A DNA stretch of 64,000 bases from Lysobacteraceae bacterium (GTDB taxonomy: Bacteria > Pseudomonadota > Gammaproteobacteria > Xanthomonadales > Rhodanobacteraceae), in the NCBI GenBank assembly GCA_021372495.1, contig JAJFUF010000015.1, positions 44,404-108,403 of the forward strand. Direction: 5' to 3'. The notes beneath the pieces were generated by a model, which was given only the letters and a program-made list of their open reading frames with translations, did not search any database and was not told where the DNA came from. A program made the position numbers and the translations under genes. Below are positions 54,688-64,000 of the stretch, piece after piece (the first letter of the stretch is position 1; each line of letters opens with the position of its first letter).

Positions 54688-57600
54688 GATGGCCGCGCCG
54701 GTTCGCGCTGTTCCTGCCCGCGCTCGCGCTGCTCGCGGGCGGCGCGCTGGCGTGGCTGCTGTACACGTCATCGGGCCTGCATTTCGCGCTGGCGCGCGCC
54801 GAAGGCCTGCTGGACGGCCGGCTCGCCGTGCGCGGCGCGACGGGTACGCTGGCCGGACCGCTGGCGCTGCAGGACGTGCGCTGGCGCGACGCCGGCGTCG
54901 AGGCGCGCATCGCGCGCGTGCAGCTCGACTGGTCGCCGTGGCCGCTGCTGGCGAAGCGCCTGCACGTGCGCATGCTCGACGTCGATGGCGTGGACGTGGC
55001 GCTGACCGCACGGCCGCCGCAGCCGCAGGCGGCAACCGCATTCGATCCGCGTCCGCCGCTGGACATCCGGCTGGACCGCCTGCGCGTCGCCCGCATCCGC
55101 ATCGTCCGGAACGGCGCGCCGGCGTTCGCGGCCGACAGCCTCGATTTCGCCGGTGCGTGGACGCGCGACGGCTTCGAGGCGCGCCGGCTGGCGCTGCGCG
55201 CGCCCGCCGGCAGCGCCGACCTCGCCGGCACGCTGGCGCTGCGCCGCGGCTATCCCGGCAACGGCCGCGCGCAGTTCGACTGGCGGATCGGCACCGCGCG
55301 CTATGCCGGCACGCTCGGCGCCGCCAGCGACGGCAGGCGTGCGACCTTCACGCTGGCGCTGACGCAACCCGCGACGGCCACGTTGAACGCCACGCTGACG
55401 GCGGACGCCACGCGGGCCTGGACGCTGGCGCTGGACGCGCCCGCGTTCGATCCGGCGCCGCTGCTCGGCACGAGCGCGCTGAAGTCGCTGGGGCTGCGCC
55501 TCGACGGCCGCGGCGACCGCGGCGGCGGCGACCTGCGCGGCCGCATCGATGCCAACGGCCACCGCGTGCTGATCGACCCGCTGCGCTTCGCGCTGACGCC
55601 GGGCCTGCTGCGCGTCTCGACGCTGACGCTGCGCTCGCCCGAAGCCAAGGGCGCGCTGCAGGCGCACGGCGACGTGCAGCTGAAGGCGCAACCCGTCGCC
55701 GCCGAATTCGCGGTGGCCTGGCGGGACGTGGTGCTGCCCGCCGACCTGGCCGGACAGGCGCTGGCCACGCGCGGCGACCTGCACCTCGCCGGCAGCGCCG
55801 CGCGCTACGCCGCACAAGGCAGCTTCGCGCTGGGGCCGCCGCGGCACGTGGCCGATTTCGCCGTGGTGCTGGACGGCACGCCGCGGCAGGTCGCGCTGCA
55901 GACGTTGCGGCTGGTGCAGCCGCAGGGCGATCTCGACGCGCACGGCACGCTGACCCTGCAGCCGCGCTTCGGCTGGGACATCGACGCGGTCGCCAAGCGC
56001 CTCGACCCCGGCGCGTTCTTCGCCGACTGGCCCGGCGCGCTGGATTTCCGTCTCGCCAGCCGCGGCACGCTGACCGACCGCGGGCCGCAGGCGACGCTGA
56101 AGCTCGACCGCGTCGGCGGCACGCTGCGCCGCCGCCCCGTGCGCGGCGGCGCCGACCTGCGCCTGGCACCGGATTACGTGCTCGACGGCTCGCTCGAACT
56201 CGCTTCCGACACCAGCCGCGTCGGCATCGCCGGCCGCGGCGGACACACCACCGACGCCACGGTGACGCTGGCGATCGCTTCGCTGGGCGACTGGCTGCCG
56301 CAGGCGTCCGGCCGTCTGGACGGCCGTTTCGACATCGCGGGCCGCTGGCCGCGGCTCGCCGTGCGCGGCCGCCTCGACGCCGCGAAGCTCGGCTACGCGG
56401 GCGCGCGGGCCGCCACGCTGCGGCTGCAGGCCGACCTGCCCGACGCGAGCGCGCCCGGCGGCAGGCTCGACCTCGACGCACGCGACGTCGCGCTGGGCGG
56501 CTTCGCCTTTTACCGCATCGACCTGCGCGGCGACGGCGTCGCGGCAAAGCACGCGCTGCGCCTGGACGCGCGCGGCGCGCAGCTCGGCGTCGCGCTGGCG
56601 CTCGACGGCAGCTACCGCAACGCCGCGTGGAGCGGCACGCTGGCCGCGCTGCGGCTCGAACCCACCGGCTTGCCGGCGTGGACGCTGCAACAGCCGGCGC
56701 AGCTCGGCTGGCGCGACGGCGCGGCCAGCCTGTCGCAACTGTGCCTCGCCGCCGGCGAGCCGCGGCTGTGCGTGTCCGGCCAGCGCGACGCGCGCGGCAC
56801 GGCGCGCGCGAACTACAGCCTCACGCGCATGCCGATCGCCCTGCTCGCCGCGCTGGCGGCGCCCGACGCTCCGCTACGCATCGACGGCACGCTCGACGGC
56901 AGCGGCGAACTGCGCCGCGATGCGAACGGCGCGCTGTCCGGCCGCGCCGGCCTGCGCTCGGCGGCAGGCGGCGTCGTCTACACGGAACGCCCCGAACAGC
57001 CCCTGCTCGGCTGGCGCGAGTTCGCCGTGGACGCCACGCTCGCGCCGTCCGCACAGCGCGCGACGCTGCGCGCCGCGCTCGCCGACGGCGGCCGCATCGA
57101 CGGCGAAGCGACGCTCAGCGGCGCACAGCGAGCGCTGTCCGGCGCGGTGAGCGTGAACCTGCCCAGCATCGCCTTCGTCGAGCTGCTGACGCCGCAACTG
57201 GCCGCGGTGAAGGGCGCGCTCGACGGCCGCTACGCGCTGGGCGGCACGCTGGCCGCGCCGCGCGTGGCCGGCCGGATGACGCTGCGCGGCTTCGCCGCGG
57301 AAGTGCCGGCGGCCGGGCTGAAGCTGCACGACGGCGAGCTGGCGCTGGATGCGCGCGACGCCGAACACTTCGAGATCGACGGCCGCGTCGCCTCCGGCCA
57401 GGGCGCGCTGGCGGTGAAAGGCAGCGTCAGCACGCGGCCGGCCGAGCCGCTGCGGCTGGACATCCGCGGCGAAGACTTCCTGGCCGCCGACATTCCCGCC
57501 GCGCGCGTGCGCGTCACGCCCGATCTCGCCGTCACGCGCGCCGACGGCGTCTACGCCATCGGCGGAAGCGTGGCGATTCCCGCCGCCGACGTCGATCTGG

Positions 57601-58391
57601 CCAGGCTGCCCGGCGGTGGCGCGGCGCGGCGCTCGCCGGACGTCGTGATCGTCGACGCGCCGGCGGCGGAGGGCGGGGCGCCGCTGCCGGTCAACGCCGA
57701 CGTCACCGTCGTCCTCGGCGACCAGGTGCACCTCAAGGGCTTCGGCCTGGACGGCAAACTTGGCGGCCAGCTCGCGGTGCGCGACCGCCCCGGCAAGCCC
57801 ACCACCGCGCGCGGCGAGGTCCGTGTCGACGGCACCTACAAGGCCTACGGCCAGAACCTCGGCATCGAGCGCGGCCGCCTGCTGTTCGCCGGCACGCCGA
57901 TCGACAACCCCGGCCTCGACATCACCGCGGTGCGCAAGCTGCCCGACGTCACCCCCGGCCTGCGCGTGCAGGGCACCGCCGCGCAGCCGCTGCTGACCGT
58001 GTTCTCGGATCCGCCGATGGAGCAGTCCGAGGCGCTGTCCTACCTCGTCACCGGCCGGCCGCTGTCGGCACTGAAGAGCGGCGAGGGCGACATGCTCGGC
58101 TCCGCCGCGCAGGCGCTCGGCACGGCCGGCGGCGACCGCCTGGCCAAGCAGATCGGCAGCCGGCTCGGCATCGAGGAGATCGGCGTGTCCACCAGCGACG
58201 CGCTGGGCGGCGCCGCGTTCAGCGTCGGCAAGTATCTCTCGCCGCGCCTCTACCTCGGCTACGGCGTCGGCCTGTTCAGCCCCGGCGAAGTGGTGACGTT
58301 GCGCTACACGCTGACCCGGCACCTGCGCTTCGAGGCGCAGAACGCCACCACCGGCAGCCGCGCCGGCCTCGACTACCGCTACGAGCGTTGA
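54684..58391 (+). CDS. tamB: translocation and assembly module protein TamB
   Basis: A 1235-residue AsmA-like protein. One N-terminal membrane helix (about 8-27) anchors it; a long repetitive beta-taco region spans the periplasm; the C-terminal DUF490 domain ends with GVGLFSPGEVVTLRYTLTRHLRFEAQ and an aromatic-rich final strand ending DYRYER. It is very rich in Ala, Arg and Leu. The hydrophobic groove is thought to carry phospholipids between membranes or to work with TamA. It is translationally coupled to tamA; length is close to E. coli TamB (about 1260). Confidence 0.94.
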   Translation: MRWPRRFALFLPALALLAGGALAWLLYTSSGLHFALARAEGLLDGRLAVRGATGTLAGPLALQDVRWRDAGVEARIARVQLDWSPWPLLAKRLHVRMLDVDGVDVALTARPPQPQAATAFDPRPPLDIRLDRLRVARIRIVRNGAPAFAADSLDFAGAWTRDGFEARRLALRAPAGSADLAGTLALRRGYPGNGRAQFDWRIGTARYAGTLGAASDGRRATFTLALTQPATATLNATLTADATRAWTLALDAPAFDPAPLLGTSALKSLGLRLDGRGDRGGGDLRGRIDANGHRVLIDPLRFALTPGLLRVSTLTLRSPEAKGALQAHGDVQLKAQPVAAEFAVAWRDVVLPADLAGQALATRGDLHLAGSAARYAAQGSFALGPPRHVADFAVVLDGTPRQVALQTLRLVQPQGDLDAHGTLTLQPRFGWDIDAVAKRLDPGAFFADWPGALDFRLASRGTLTDRGPQATLKLDRVGGTLRRRPVRGGADLRLAPDYVLDGSLELASDTSRVGIAGRGGHTTDATVTLAIASLGDWLPQASGRLDGRFDIAGRWPRLAVRGRLDAAKLGYAGARAATLRLQADLPDASAPGGRLDLDARDVALGGFAFYRIDLRGDGVAAKHALRLDARGAQLGVALALDGSYRNAAWSGTLAALRLEPTGLPAWTLQQPAQLGWRDGAASLSQLCLAAGEPRLCVSGQRDARGTARANYSLTRMPIALLAALAAPDAPLRIDGTLDGSGELRRDANGALSGRAGLRSAAGGVVYTERPEQPLLGWREFAVDATLAPSAQRATLRAALADGGRIDGEATLSGAQRALSGAVSVNLPSIAFVELLTPQLAAVKGALDGRYALGGTLAAPRVAGRMTLRGFAAEVPAAGLKLHDGELALDARDAEHFEIDGRVASGQGALAVKGSVSTRPAEPLRLDIRGEDFLAADIPAARVRVTPDLAVTRADGVYAIGGSVAIPAADVDLARLPGGGAARRSPDVVIVDAPAAEGGAPLPVNADVTVVLGDQVHLKGFGLDGKLGGQLAVRDRPGKPTTARGEVRVDGTYKAYGQNLGIERGRLLFAGTPIDNPGLDITAVRKLPDVTPGLRVQGTAAQPLLTVFSDPPMEQSEALSYLVTGRPLSALKSGEGDMLGSAAQALGTAGGDRLAKQIGSRLGIEEIGVSTSDALGGAAFSVGKYLSPRLYLGYGVGLFSPGEVVTLRYTLTRHLRFEAQNATTGSRAGLDYRYER

Positions 58392-58409
58392 GGCGCGCCC
58401 CGCGCAACC

Positions 58410-58506
58410 GTAGGGCGGAATCCGCGCAGCGGCTTCCGCCTTGTCGCGCACAGCCGCAGTCCACACGCGGCAGAAGCGCCGCTGCGCGGCGATTCCGCCC
58501 TACGCG
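58410..58506. repeat. REP-like inverted pair, GTAGGGCGGAATCCGC family
   Basis: GTAGGGCGGAATCCGCGCAG is followed after about 60 bases by an inverted copy ending GCGATTCCGCCCTACGCG, in the convergent gap of tamB and the cytochrome gene. It is a BIME-like unit of the family at 610-636. Confidence 0.7.
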
Positions 58507-58523
58507 ACGCACGGCGCGCGGCG

Positions 58524-59210
58524 TCAGTACGCCGCGCCGCCGGCTTCGCCCCAGGCCACCACGCCCCACACCAGCGCCGCGGCGATCGCCAGCAGCAGCC
58601 ACGCGCGCCATCCGGGCGCGAAGCGCAGCGCGACCGCCGCCGGCCAGCGCTTCCAGCCGTGCAGCATCGGCGCGATCAGGTTGTCGCGCTTGAACGCGAG
58701 GTGCGCGAACACCGCGACGAGGTGCAGCGCGACCAGCGCCAGCAGCACGACCCGGTTGAACTTGTGCAGCGCGGTCATCAGCGCCACCGCACCGTCGGAG
58801 ACGCGGCTGCTCAGCGGACCGAACAGGGTGATGTCGTCGCTGCCGAACAGGCCGCTGACGCCCTGCACCGCGAGGCACAGCAGCAGCGCCAGCACCGACC
58901 AGCCGCCCAGCGGATTGTGGCCGAGCGTGCGCGCCTCGCGCCGCGCCAGCGTCGCGCGCAGGTACGCGGCGACGCGCGCGGGCCCGCGCACGAAGTCGGC
59001 GAAGCGGCTGCTCCGCGAGCCGGCGAAGCCCCAGGCGACGCGGAACAGCACCAGCGCCAGCGTCGCGTAGCCGAAGCGGAAGTGCCAGTCCATCGACAGC
59101 CAGTGCCACTCGGCGGTGCCGTACTGCAGCAGCACCAGCGCGGCCAGCGCCCAGTGCGTCAGGCGCGTCGGCAGGTCCCATACCTTCACGCGGTGCATGG
59201 TGGGCTCCAT
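58524..59210 (-). CDS. cytochrome b/b6-domain membrane protein (CybB/HupC-like)
   Basis: A 228-residue membrane protein with four or five helices. Heme-binding His candidates are in RLTHWALAAL, in WHFRFGYATL, in LHKFNRVVLLALVALHLVAVFAH. The KVWDLPTRLTHW start and the GWKRWPAAV segment match the Ni/Fe-hydrogenase-type cytochrome b family. It would shuttle electrons between the quinone pool and a redox partner; no c-type cytochrome gene lies nearby. The start is the ATG giving MEPTMHRVKVWD; a start four codons on is possible. Confidence 0.85.
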   Translation of the reverse strand: MEPTMHRVKVWDLPTRLTHWALAALVLLQYGTAEWHWLSMDWHFRFGYATLALVLFRVAWGFAGSRSSRFADFVRGPARVAAYLRATLARREARTLGHNPLGGWSVLALLLCLAVQGVSGLFGSDDITLFGPLSSRVSDGAVALMTALHKFNRVVLLALVALHLVAVFAHLAFKRDNLIAPMLHGWKRWPAAVALRFAPGWRAWLLLAIAAALVWGVVAWGEAGGAAY

Positions 59211-59447
59211 CGTTGCCTCATCGAGGGATACGCGTCGCGCCGACGCCGCTTGTCCGCCGCCCGCCTTCCCCTGCCGCGAGGGAAAGCCTTCGCAGGAGCC
59301 TGCGGGCAGGCGACCCCGGCGCCATGCCCGCGCAAAGCAGGCGCCTTGCGCCGCCGCCCCGCTTCCGTGCGGGGCGGAGAGGGAGGCGCGCGCAGCAGGA
59401 ATCTCGACCGGTCCACCGCCGCGTCCGTTTCGCCGGGCGGACGAGGC

Positions 59448-60806
59448 TCACGCCACGCCCAGCCCTTCGATGCCCGCGATCGCCGCGCCGTCGAAGCCGG
59501 CCAGCGCGGCGAAGGTGCGGCCGCGCTCGGCGTAGTTGCGGAACTGGTCGAAACTGGGCGCGCCGGGCGACAGCAGCACGCAGCCGCCGGGCGGCGTCAG
59601 TGCACGCGCCTGCGCCACCGCATCGGCGAGGTCGGCACAACGCGCGGCCACGGCGACGCCCGCCGCGGCCAGCTCGTCGGCGATGCGCGCGCCGCTGGCG
59701 CCCTGGCAGACCAGCGCGTGCGGCGGCTGCGTGCGCATGCGCGCGACGAAACCCGACCAGTCCAGTCCGCGGTCGTGGCCGCCGACGATCAGCGTGACCG
59801 CGCGCCCGTGCACGCTGTCCAGCGCGGCCAGCGCCGCCTGCGGCGTGGTGCTGATCGAGTCGTTGATCCAGGCGATGCCGCCGCGCTCGCCCAGCGGCTG
59901 CAGCCGGTGCGGCAGCGCGCGGAACGTGCGCAGCGCCGGTGCCGCCGCGCGTGCATCGAGATCGAGCAGTTCCAGCGCGGCCAGCGCGGCGCAGGCGTTC
60001 AGCGCGTTGTGCGCGCCGGGCAGCGGCAGCTCGGTCAGCGGCAGCAGCGCTTCGTCCACGCGGCGGATCGCGCCGTCGGCGACATGCCAGCCTTCGGCGT
60101 CGCCGAACGTGCGGCGCCGCGGATGCGCCGCGGTCAGTTGCAGCAGCCGCGGCTGCGTGGCGTTGACCAGCAGCGTGCGCGCGGCGTCGGCCAGCGCCAG
60201 CTTGTCGGCGACGTAGCGCTCGCGCGAGCCGTGCCAGTCGAGGTGTTCCTCGTACAGGCTGGTGATCGCGGCGAGCTCCAGCGGCCCGGCCTCGCGGGTC
60301 TGGAAGCTGGACAGCTCGACCACCCACAGCTCCGCCTGCGCGTCGAGCAGTTCCAGCAGCGGCATGCCGATGTTGCCGGCCAGCGCGGTGCGCACGCCGA
60401 GGCTGCGCGCGAGGTGCGCGACCAGCGCCGTGGTGGTGCTCTTGCCCTTGGTGCCGGTGACCGCCACCACGCGCGCGTCGGGCCGCTCGCCGAACCACAG
60501 CGCGGTGCCGGAGGTGAAGCGCGTGCCGCGCGCGGCCGCGGCGGCGATCTCGGGACGGTACGCGCCGATGCCGGGCGACTTCACCACCACGCCGTGACGC
60601 GCCAGCGCGTCGGCATCCGGCGGCGCATCGACCACGCGCACGCCCTCGGCGAACGCCGCGCGCGCGGCGTCCGCTTCGGCAGGCAGGCAGTACAGCGTCA
60701 GCGGCGTGCGCGGCGCTCGCGCGCGCAGCGCGGCCAGCGCGGCGCGGCCTTCGCGGCCGTAGCCCCACACCGCGACGTCGGCGCGCTCAAGTTCCGCGAA
60801 TCGCAT
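59448..60806 (-). CDS. murD2: UDP-N-acetylmuramoyl-L-alanine:L-glutamate ligase MurD2
   Basis: A 452-residue Mur ligase. The P-loop AVTGTKGKSTTTALVAH is at 115-131, NIGMPLLELLDAQAELWVVELSSFQT follows, then EEHLDWHGSRERYVADK and INDSISTTP. The partner gene next to it encodes MurL, so this is most likely the xanthomonad MurD2, which adds L-Glu in place of D-Glu to UDP-MurNAc-L-Ala, with MurL then epimerising the residue. The start overlaps the end of murL by 20 bases. Confidence 0.9.
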   Translation of the reverse strand: MRFAELERADVAVWGYGREGRAALAALRARAPRTPLTLYCLPAEADAARAAFAEGVRVVDAPPDADALARHGVVVKSPGIGAYRPEIAAAAARGTRFTSGTALWFGERPDARVVAVTGTKGKSTTTALVAHLARSLGVRTALAGNIGMPLLELLDAQAELWVVELSSFQTREAGPLELAAITSLYEEHLDWHGSRERYVADKLALADAARTLLVNATQPRLLQLTAAHPRRRTFGDAEGWHVADGAIRRVDEALLPLTELPLPGAHNALNACAALAALELLDLDARAAAPALRTFRALPHRLQPLGERGGIAWINDSISTTPQAALAALDSVHGRAVTLIVGGHDRGLDWSGFVARMRTQPPHALVCQGASGARIADELAAAGVAVAARCADLADAVAQARALTPPGGCVLLSPGAPSFDQFRNYAERGRTFAALAGFDGAAIAGIEGLGVA

Positions 60807-62142
60807 CCAGCGCTCCGGCCAGCCGCGCGGGCACGAGGTGCTCGCCGCCCGGCTCCAGCCACGGCTCCAGCGCGAGCTGCGCGGCGAGGATCTGCGGGCG
60901 GATCTCCTCGCGGTAGCGCGCCACCAGCGCGTCCTCGCGCCACTCCGGCCGCGCCGCCAGCGCCTCCATCGCCGCGCGCGCTTCGGCGCCCTCGCCGACG
61001 CACTCGAACGGCTTGTGGTCGCGGTACTCCATCAGCGCGTCGAAGCCCGGCGCCTGCGCGTCGTCGTCCAGCAGGTTCTGGCCGAAGATCGCCAGCAGCC
61101 GCGGCTTGGGCAGGAACGGCGCCAGCGCCAGGAACACGAAGTGGCACTTCGGGCACTGTCCGCACCAGCGGTCGGCGGGACGCGGGCCGAGGATGCGGAA
61201 ATTGCGGTTGCAGCTCGAGAACACGTCGAAGTACTGCGGCAGCCGCGCGAACGCGCGCGTCACCGCCAGCTCCGGGAACGGCCGCAGCAGCGAGCAGTAG
61301 TGCAGGTCCGCGGCGACGTGCGCCTTGAGATACGCGTGCAGCATGCGCTCGAACGCGAAGCTCTTGCTCCACTGGTGGTTGACCGCCTGCCCCTCGTACT
61401 CCAGCGTCGCGCTGGACGCCGAGCGCTCGTTGGCGAAGGCGATCGCGTCGTAGCCGTACAGCAGCGCGGCGCAGACGAGGATCGCCGAATTCACCGCGGT
61501 CACCGGGATGTGGCCGTTCAACGCGCCGAGGCGGTTCAGTTCGAACAGCAGCGGCGACAGCTCGCGGCCGATGTTGAGCATCGGCAGGCCGGTGCGCGCG
61601 GCGCAAGCCTCGATCAGCGCGGAGCGTCCGACCCACACCGCGGTGGCGTCCTCGCCGATGCGCTTCAGCGCTTCCACCACGACCAGCGAATCCTTGCCGC
61701 CGCCGATCGGCGCCAGCGTGCGCCGCGGCAGGCCGAGCGTCGCGGCCGGCGCGGCCGCCGCGCCGTCGCGCGGGAAGCGGATGCGCCCGCGCAGGTCGAG
61801 CTTGTTGCGGTAGGCGAACTCGGCGAGGCCGTGCAGGTACAGCGCGTCCAGCAAGGACGCCGTGTCCGGGCCGGGCGTCCAGCCCTCGACCACGATGCGC
61901 TCCGGCACGCCCGCCTTGTAGTAGCTGACGCCGGCGACCAGGTGCAGCAGCCGCAGCGCCGCGGCGAACGCCTCGCGGCGCGCGGCCGGCAGCGCCGGCG
62001 CATCCGGATACAGGATGCGCTCGACCAGCTCGGGGCCGTCGTCGAACGCGTACACGAGTTCGGCCACGCCGTCGGCATAGCCGCAGCGCACGAAGCGGAA
62101 GGCCTGCGCCTGGCGCGGGTCGGTCAGGGCCGGCGCGCTCAC
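60787..62142 (-). CDS. murL: UDP-N-acetyl-alpha-D-muramoyl-L-alanyl-L-glutamate epimerase MurL
   Basis: A 451-residue protein. A PP-loop-like ATP site (PIGGGKDSLVVVEALKR, 146-162) sits mid-protein, then NIGRELSPLLFELN, the AFANERSASSATLEYEGQAVNHQWSKS block and a cysteine-rich DRWCGQCPKCHFVFLAL, all characteristic of MurL. It uses ATP to convert the L-Glu of UDP-MurNAc-L-Ala-L-Glu to D-Glu. The GTG start with AGGAG about 7 bases upstream overlaps the DUF559 stop; the longer frame upstream would read through the repeat. Confidence 0.9.
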   Translation of the reverse strand: MSAPALTDPRQAQAFRFVRCGYADGVAELVYAFDDGPELVERILYPDAPALPAARREAFAAALRLLHLVAGVSYYKAGVPERIVVEGWTPGPDTASLLDALYLHGLAEFAYRNKLDLRGRIRFPRDGAAAAPAATLGLPRRTLAPIGGGKDSLVVVEALKRIGEDATAVWVGRSALIEACAARTGLPMLNIGRELSPLLFELNRLGALNGHIPVTAVNSAILVCAALLYGYDAIAFANERSASSATLEYEGQAVNHQWSKSFAFERMLHAYLKAHVAADLHYCSLLRPFPELAVTRAFARLPQYFDVFSSCNRNFRILGPRPADRWCGQCPKCHFVFLALAPFLPKPRLLAIFGQNLLDDDAQAPGFDALMEYRDHKPFECVGEGAEARAAMEALAARPEWREDALVARYREEIRPQILAAQLALEPWLEPGGEHLVPARLAGALDAIRGT

Positions 62143-62537
62143 GACGCGCTCCTGCCTGCCACCCTCTCCCCACCGGGGAGAGGGCCGGGGTGAGGGGGCG
62201 CCGCCCCAAGGGCGGCGAACACGCTTTCGAGCACGGCGTCGGTTTGCGTCAACACGGCATCGTTCCAGAACCTGAGTACGCGGAATCCCGCTTCGGCCAG
62301 CTTCGCGCTGCGCGCGGCGTTCGCGTCGGCATTGTCCGCATGTTGCCCGCCGTCGAGTTCGATCACCAGCCTCGCTTCCAGGCAGACGAAATCCACGATG
62401 TACGTTTCGACCGGATGCTGGCGCCGGAACTTCCATCCCTGGAAGTGGCGACCGCGAAGATGCCGCCACAACATCCGCTCCGCATCGGTCATGCGCTCCC
62501 GCAGACCGCGCGCCAGGGGAACGTTAGGCCGTTTCAC
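62139..62537 (-). CDS. DUF559 domain protein (restriction-endonuclease-like fold)
   Basis: A 132-residue protein with the DUF559/Vsr-like fold. Recognised are LRERMTDAERMLWRHLRGR, KFRRQHPVETYIVDFVCLEARLVIELDGGQHAD (nuclease-like D-x-V-C and E-L-D-G acidic pair) and VLRFWNDAVL. Function is unclear; a nuclease is expected from the fold. Its final 20 residues (APPHPGPLPGGERVAGR) are encoded by a REP-like palindrome, so the original C-terminus may have been replaced. The stop overlaps murL. Confidence 0.85.
   Translation of the reverse strand: MKRPNVPLARGLRERMTDAERMLWRHLRGRHFQGWKFRRQHPVETYIVDFVCLEARLVIELDGGQHADNADANAARSAKLAEAGFRVLRFWNDAVLTQTDAVLESVFAALGAAPPHPGPLPGGERVAGRSAS
62159..62200. repeat. 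REP-like CTCTCCCC/GGGGAGAG palindrome
   Basis: CACCCTCTCCCC-acc-GGGGAGAGGGCCGGGGTGAGGGG is the basic unit of the family seen at 62,540 and in the tandem array at 62,676. Here it forms the 3' end of the DUF559 frame. Confidence 0.75.
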
Positions 62538-62542
62538 GGCCT

Positions 62543-62582
62543 CCCCCTCACCCTAACCCTCTCCCCGCTGGGGAGAGGGGAT
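62543..62582. repeat. REP-like CTCTCCCC/GGGGAGAG palindrome
   Basis: CCTCACCCTAACCCTCTCCCC-gct-GGGGAGAGGGG, opposite in orientation to the copy at 62,159. It lies directly upstream of the DUF559 ATG on the minus strand and ends the gene-free repeat region that runs to 63,057. Confidence 0.75.
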
Positions 62583-62675
62583 CAAGACAAGAGTCGAACC
62601 TCGCGACCGCCACCGCAGCACCGCTCCAATCGCTATCTGCTGCACCGCGCCCACCGGCGTCGGTGAGCCGCGCCC

Positions 62676-63042
62676 GTCCCCCTCTCCCCAACGGGGAGAG
62701 GGCCGGGGCAAGGGGGACGCGCGCAGCGCGCTGCATTGCGTGCATCAACGCCATCGCACCAATCCGATCACCATCGCCCCACCCCGCTTGTCTCCCTCTC
62801 CCCAACGGGGAGAGGGTCGGGGTGAGGGGGACGCGCGCAGCGCGCCGCTCTGCATGTCCCACCACCATCGCACCGATCCGATCACCATCGCCCCACCCCG
62901 CTTGTCCCCCTCTCCCCAGCGGGGAGAGGGCCGGGGCAAGGGGGACGCGCGCAGCGCGCTGCTCTGCATGTCCCACCACCATCGCACCGATCCGTCCATG
63001 GCGACCGCATCCCGCTTGTCTCCCTCTCCCCAACGGGGAGAG
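62676..63042. repeat. tandem array of 114-bp units with REP-like palindromes
   Basis: Units start at 62,676, 62,790, 62,904 and 63,018, exactly 114 bases apart; the fourth is cut after 25 bases. Each begins GTcCCCCTCTCCCCAaCGGG-like, then GGGGAGAGGGnCGGGG and CGCGCGCAGCGCG, and ends with a less conserved stretch (CACCACCATCGCACC, CCCCACCCCGCTT). Apparent open frames through it are repeat artefacts. No protein, CRISPR or known origin feature was recognised. Confidence 0.85.

Positions 63043-64000
<958 letters not shown>

Noticed and set aside
62676..63042. Possible CRISPR array
   Set aside because: The parts between the palindromes are themselves nearly identical, units are 114 bp, and no cas gene is in the window.

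Overview
The window is very GC-rich, densely coding gammaproteobacterial chromosome. The gene content points to the order Xanthomonadales (Lysobacterales), probably near Rhodanobacteraceae or Xanthomonadaceae. The clues are a MurD2-MurL pair for L-Glu peptidoglycan precursor synthesis, a regulatory PTS cluster with HPr kinase linked to rpoN and lptABC, a PBP1b, TamA/TamB, and many short palindromic REP-like repeats. No rRNA or tRNA gene was recognised, so the genus is inference.

Regions. (1) 1-9 kb: the 3' end of murU, a GNAT enzyme, hda, a PerM-type permease, a CDP-alcohol phosphatidyltransferase, a DUF2066 protein, purM-purN, a DUF3108 protein, murA and a BolA-like gene. (2) 9-20.7 kb: kdsD-kdsC-lptC-lptA-lptB-rpoN-hpf-ptsN-hprK-rapZ-EIIA(Man)-ptsH-ptsI, the cell-envelope, sigma-54 and regulatory-PTS cluster, then a YeiH-like permease. 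(3) 20.8-23.5 kb: tsaB and a DinG/YoaA-type helicase. (4) 23.5-30.4 kb: a chromosomal integron. It has an IntI-type tyrosine recombinase on the minus strand, an attI region, and about eight less GC-rich cassettes on the plus strand separated by attC sites. The cassettes encode small membrane proteins, a TIR-domain protein, a lipoprotein, an HTH/GIY-YIG protein, a DUF6804 protein, a DUF1801 protein, a protein of unknown family and a zinc-ribbon protein. One attC is split by an IS110-family (IS1111 group) element. Its downstream non-coding end folds into a bridge-RNA/seekRNA-like structure whose two loop strands resemble the two sides of the attC target. An end remnant of a related element sits at the same point of a second attC. 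(5) 30.4-35 kb: accessory DNA with a probably frameshifted lipoprotein gene, a methyltransferase, an IS3-family remnant, a VIT1-like transporter, an SDR and TerC. (6) 35-45.4 kb: a lipoprotein with TPR-like repeats, PBP1b, two family-2 glycosyltransferases, a membrane-anchored TPR protein, RelA, and a tandem pair of secreted paralogues. (7) 45.5-62.5 kb: HrpA with an in-frame REP-like insertion, Dps, an NdvB-like beta-glucan synthase, TamA-TamB, a cytochrome b, MurD2, MurL and a DUF559 protein. (8) 62.5-64 kb: tandem 114-bp units built around a REP-like palindrome, interrupted by a second IS110-family element that runs off the window.

Functional links: kdsD/kdsC make Kdo and lptABC move LPS, so one cluster joins precursor synthesis to transport. 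PtsN, HprK, HPr, EIIA and EI form a phosphorelay with no sugar permease in the window. MurU, MurA, MurD2, MurL and PBP1b cover peptidoglycan recycling, synthesis and polymerisation. The integron is the most dynamic part, and its TIR and GIY-YIG cassettes are reasonable candidates for phage defence. Functions are assigned from motifs and family recall; nothing was searched or computed.
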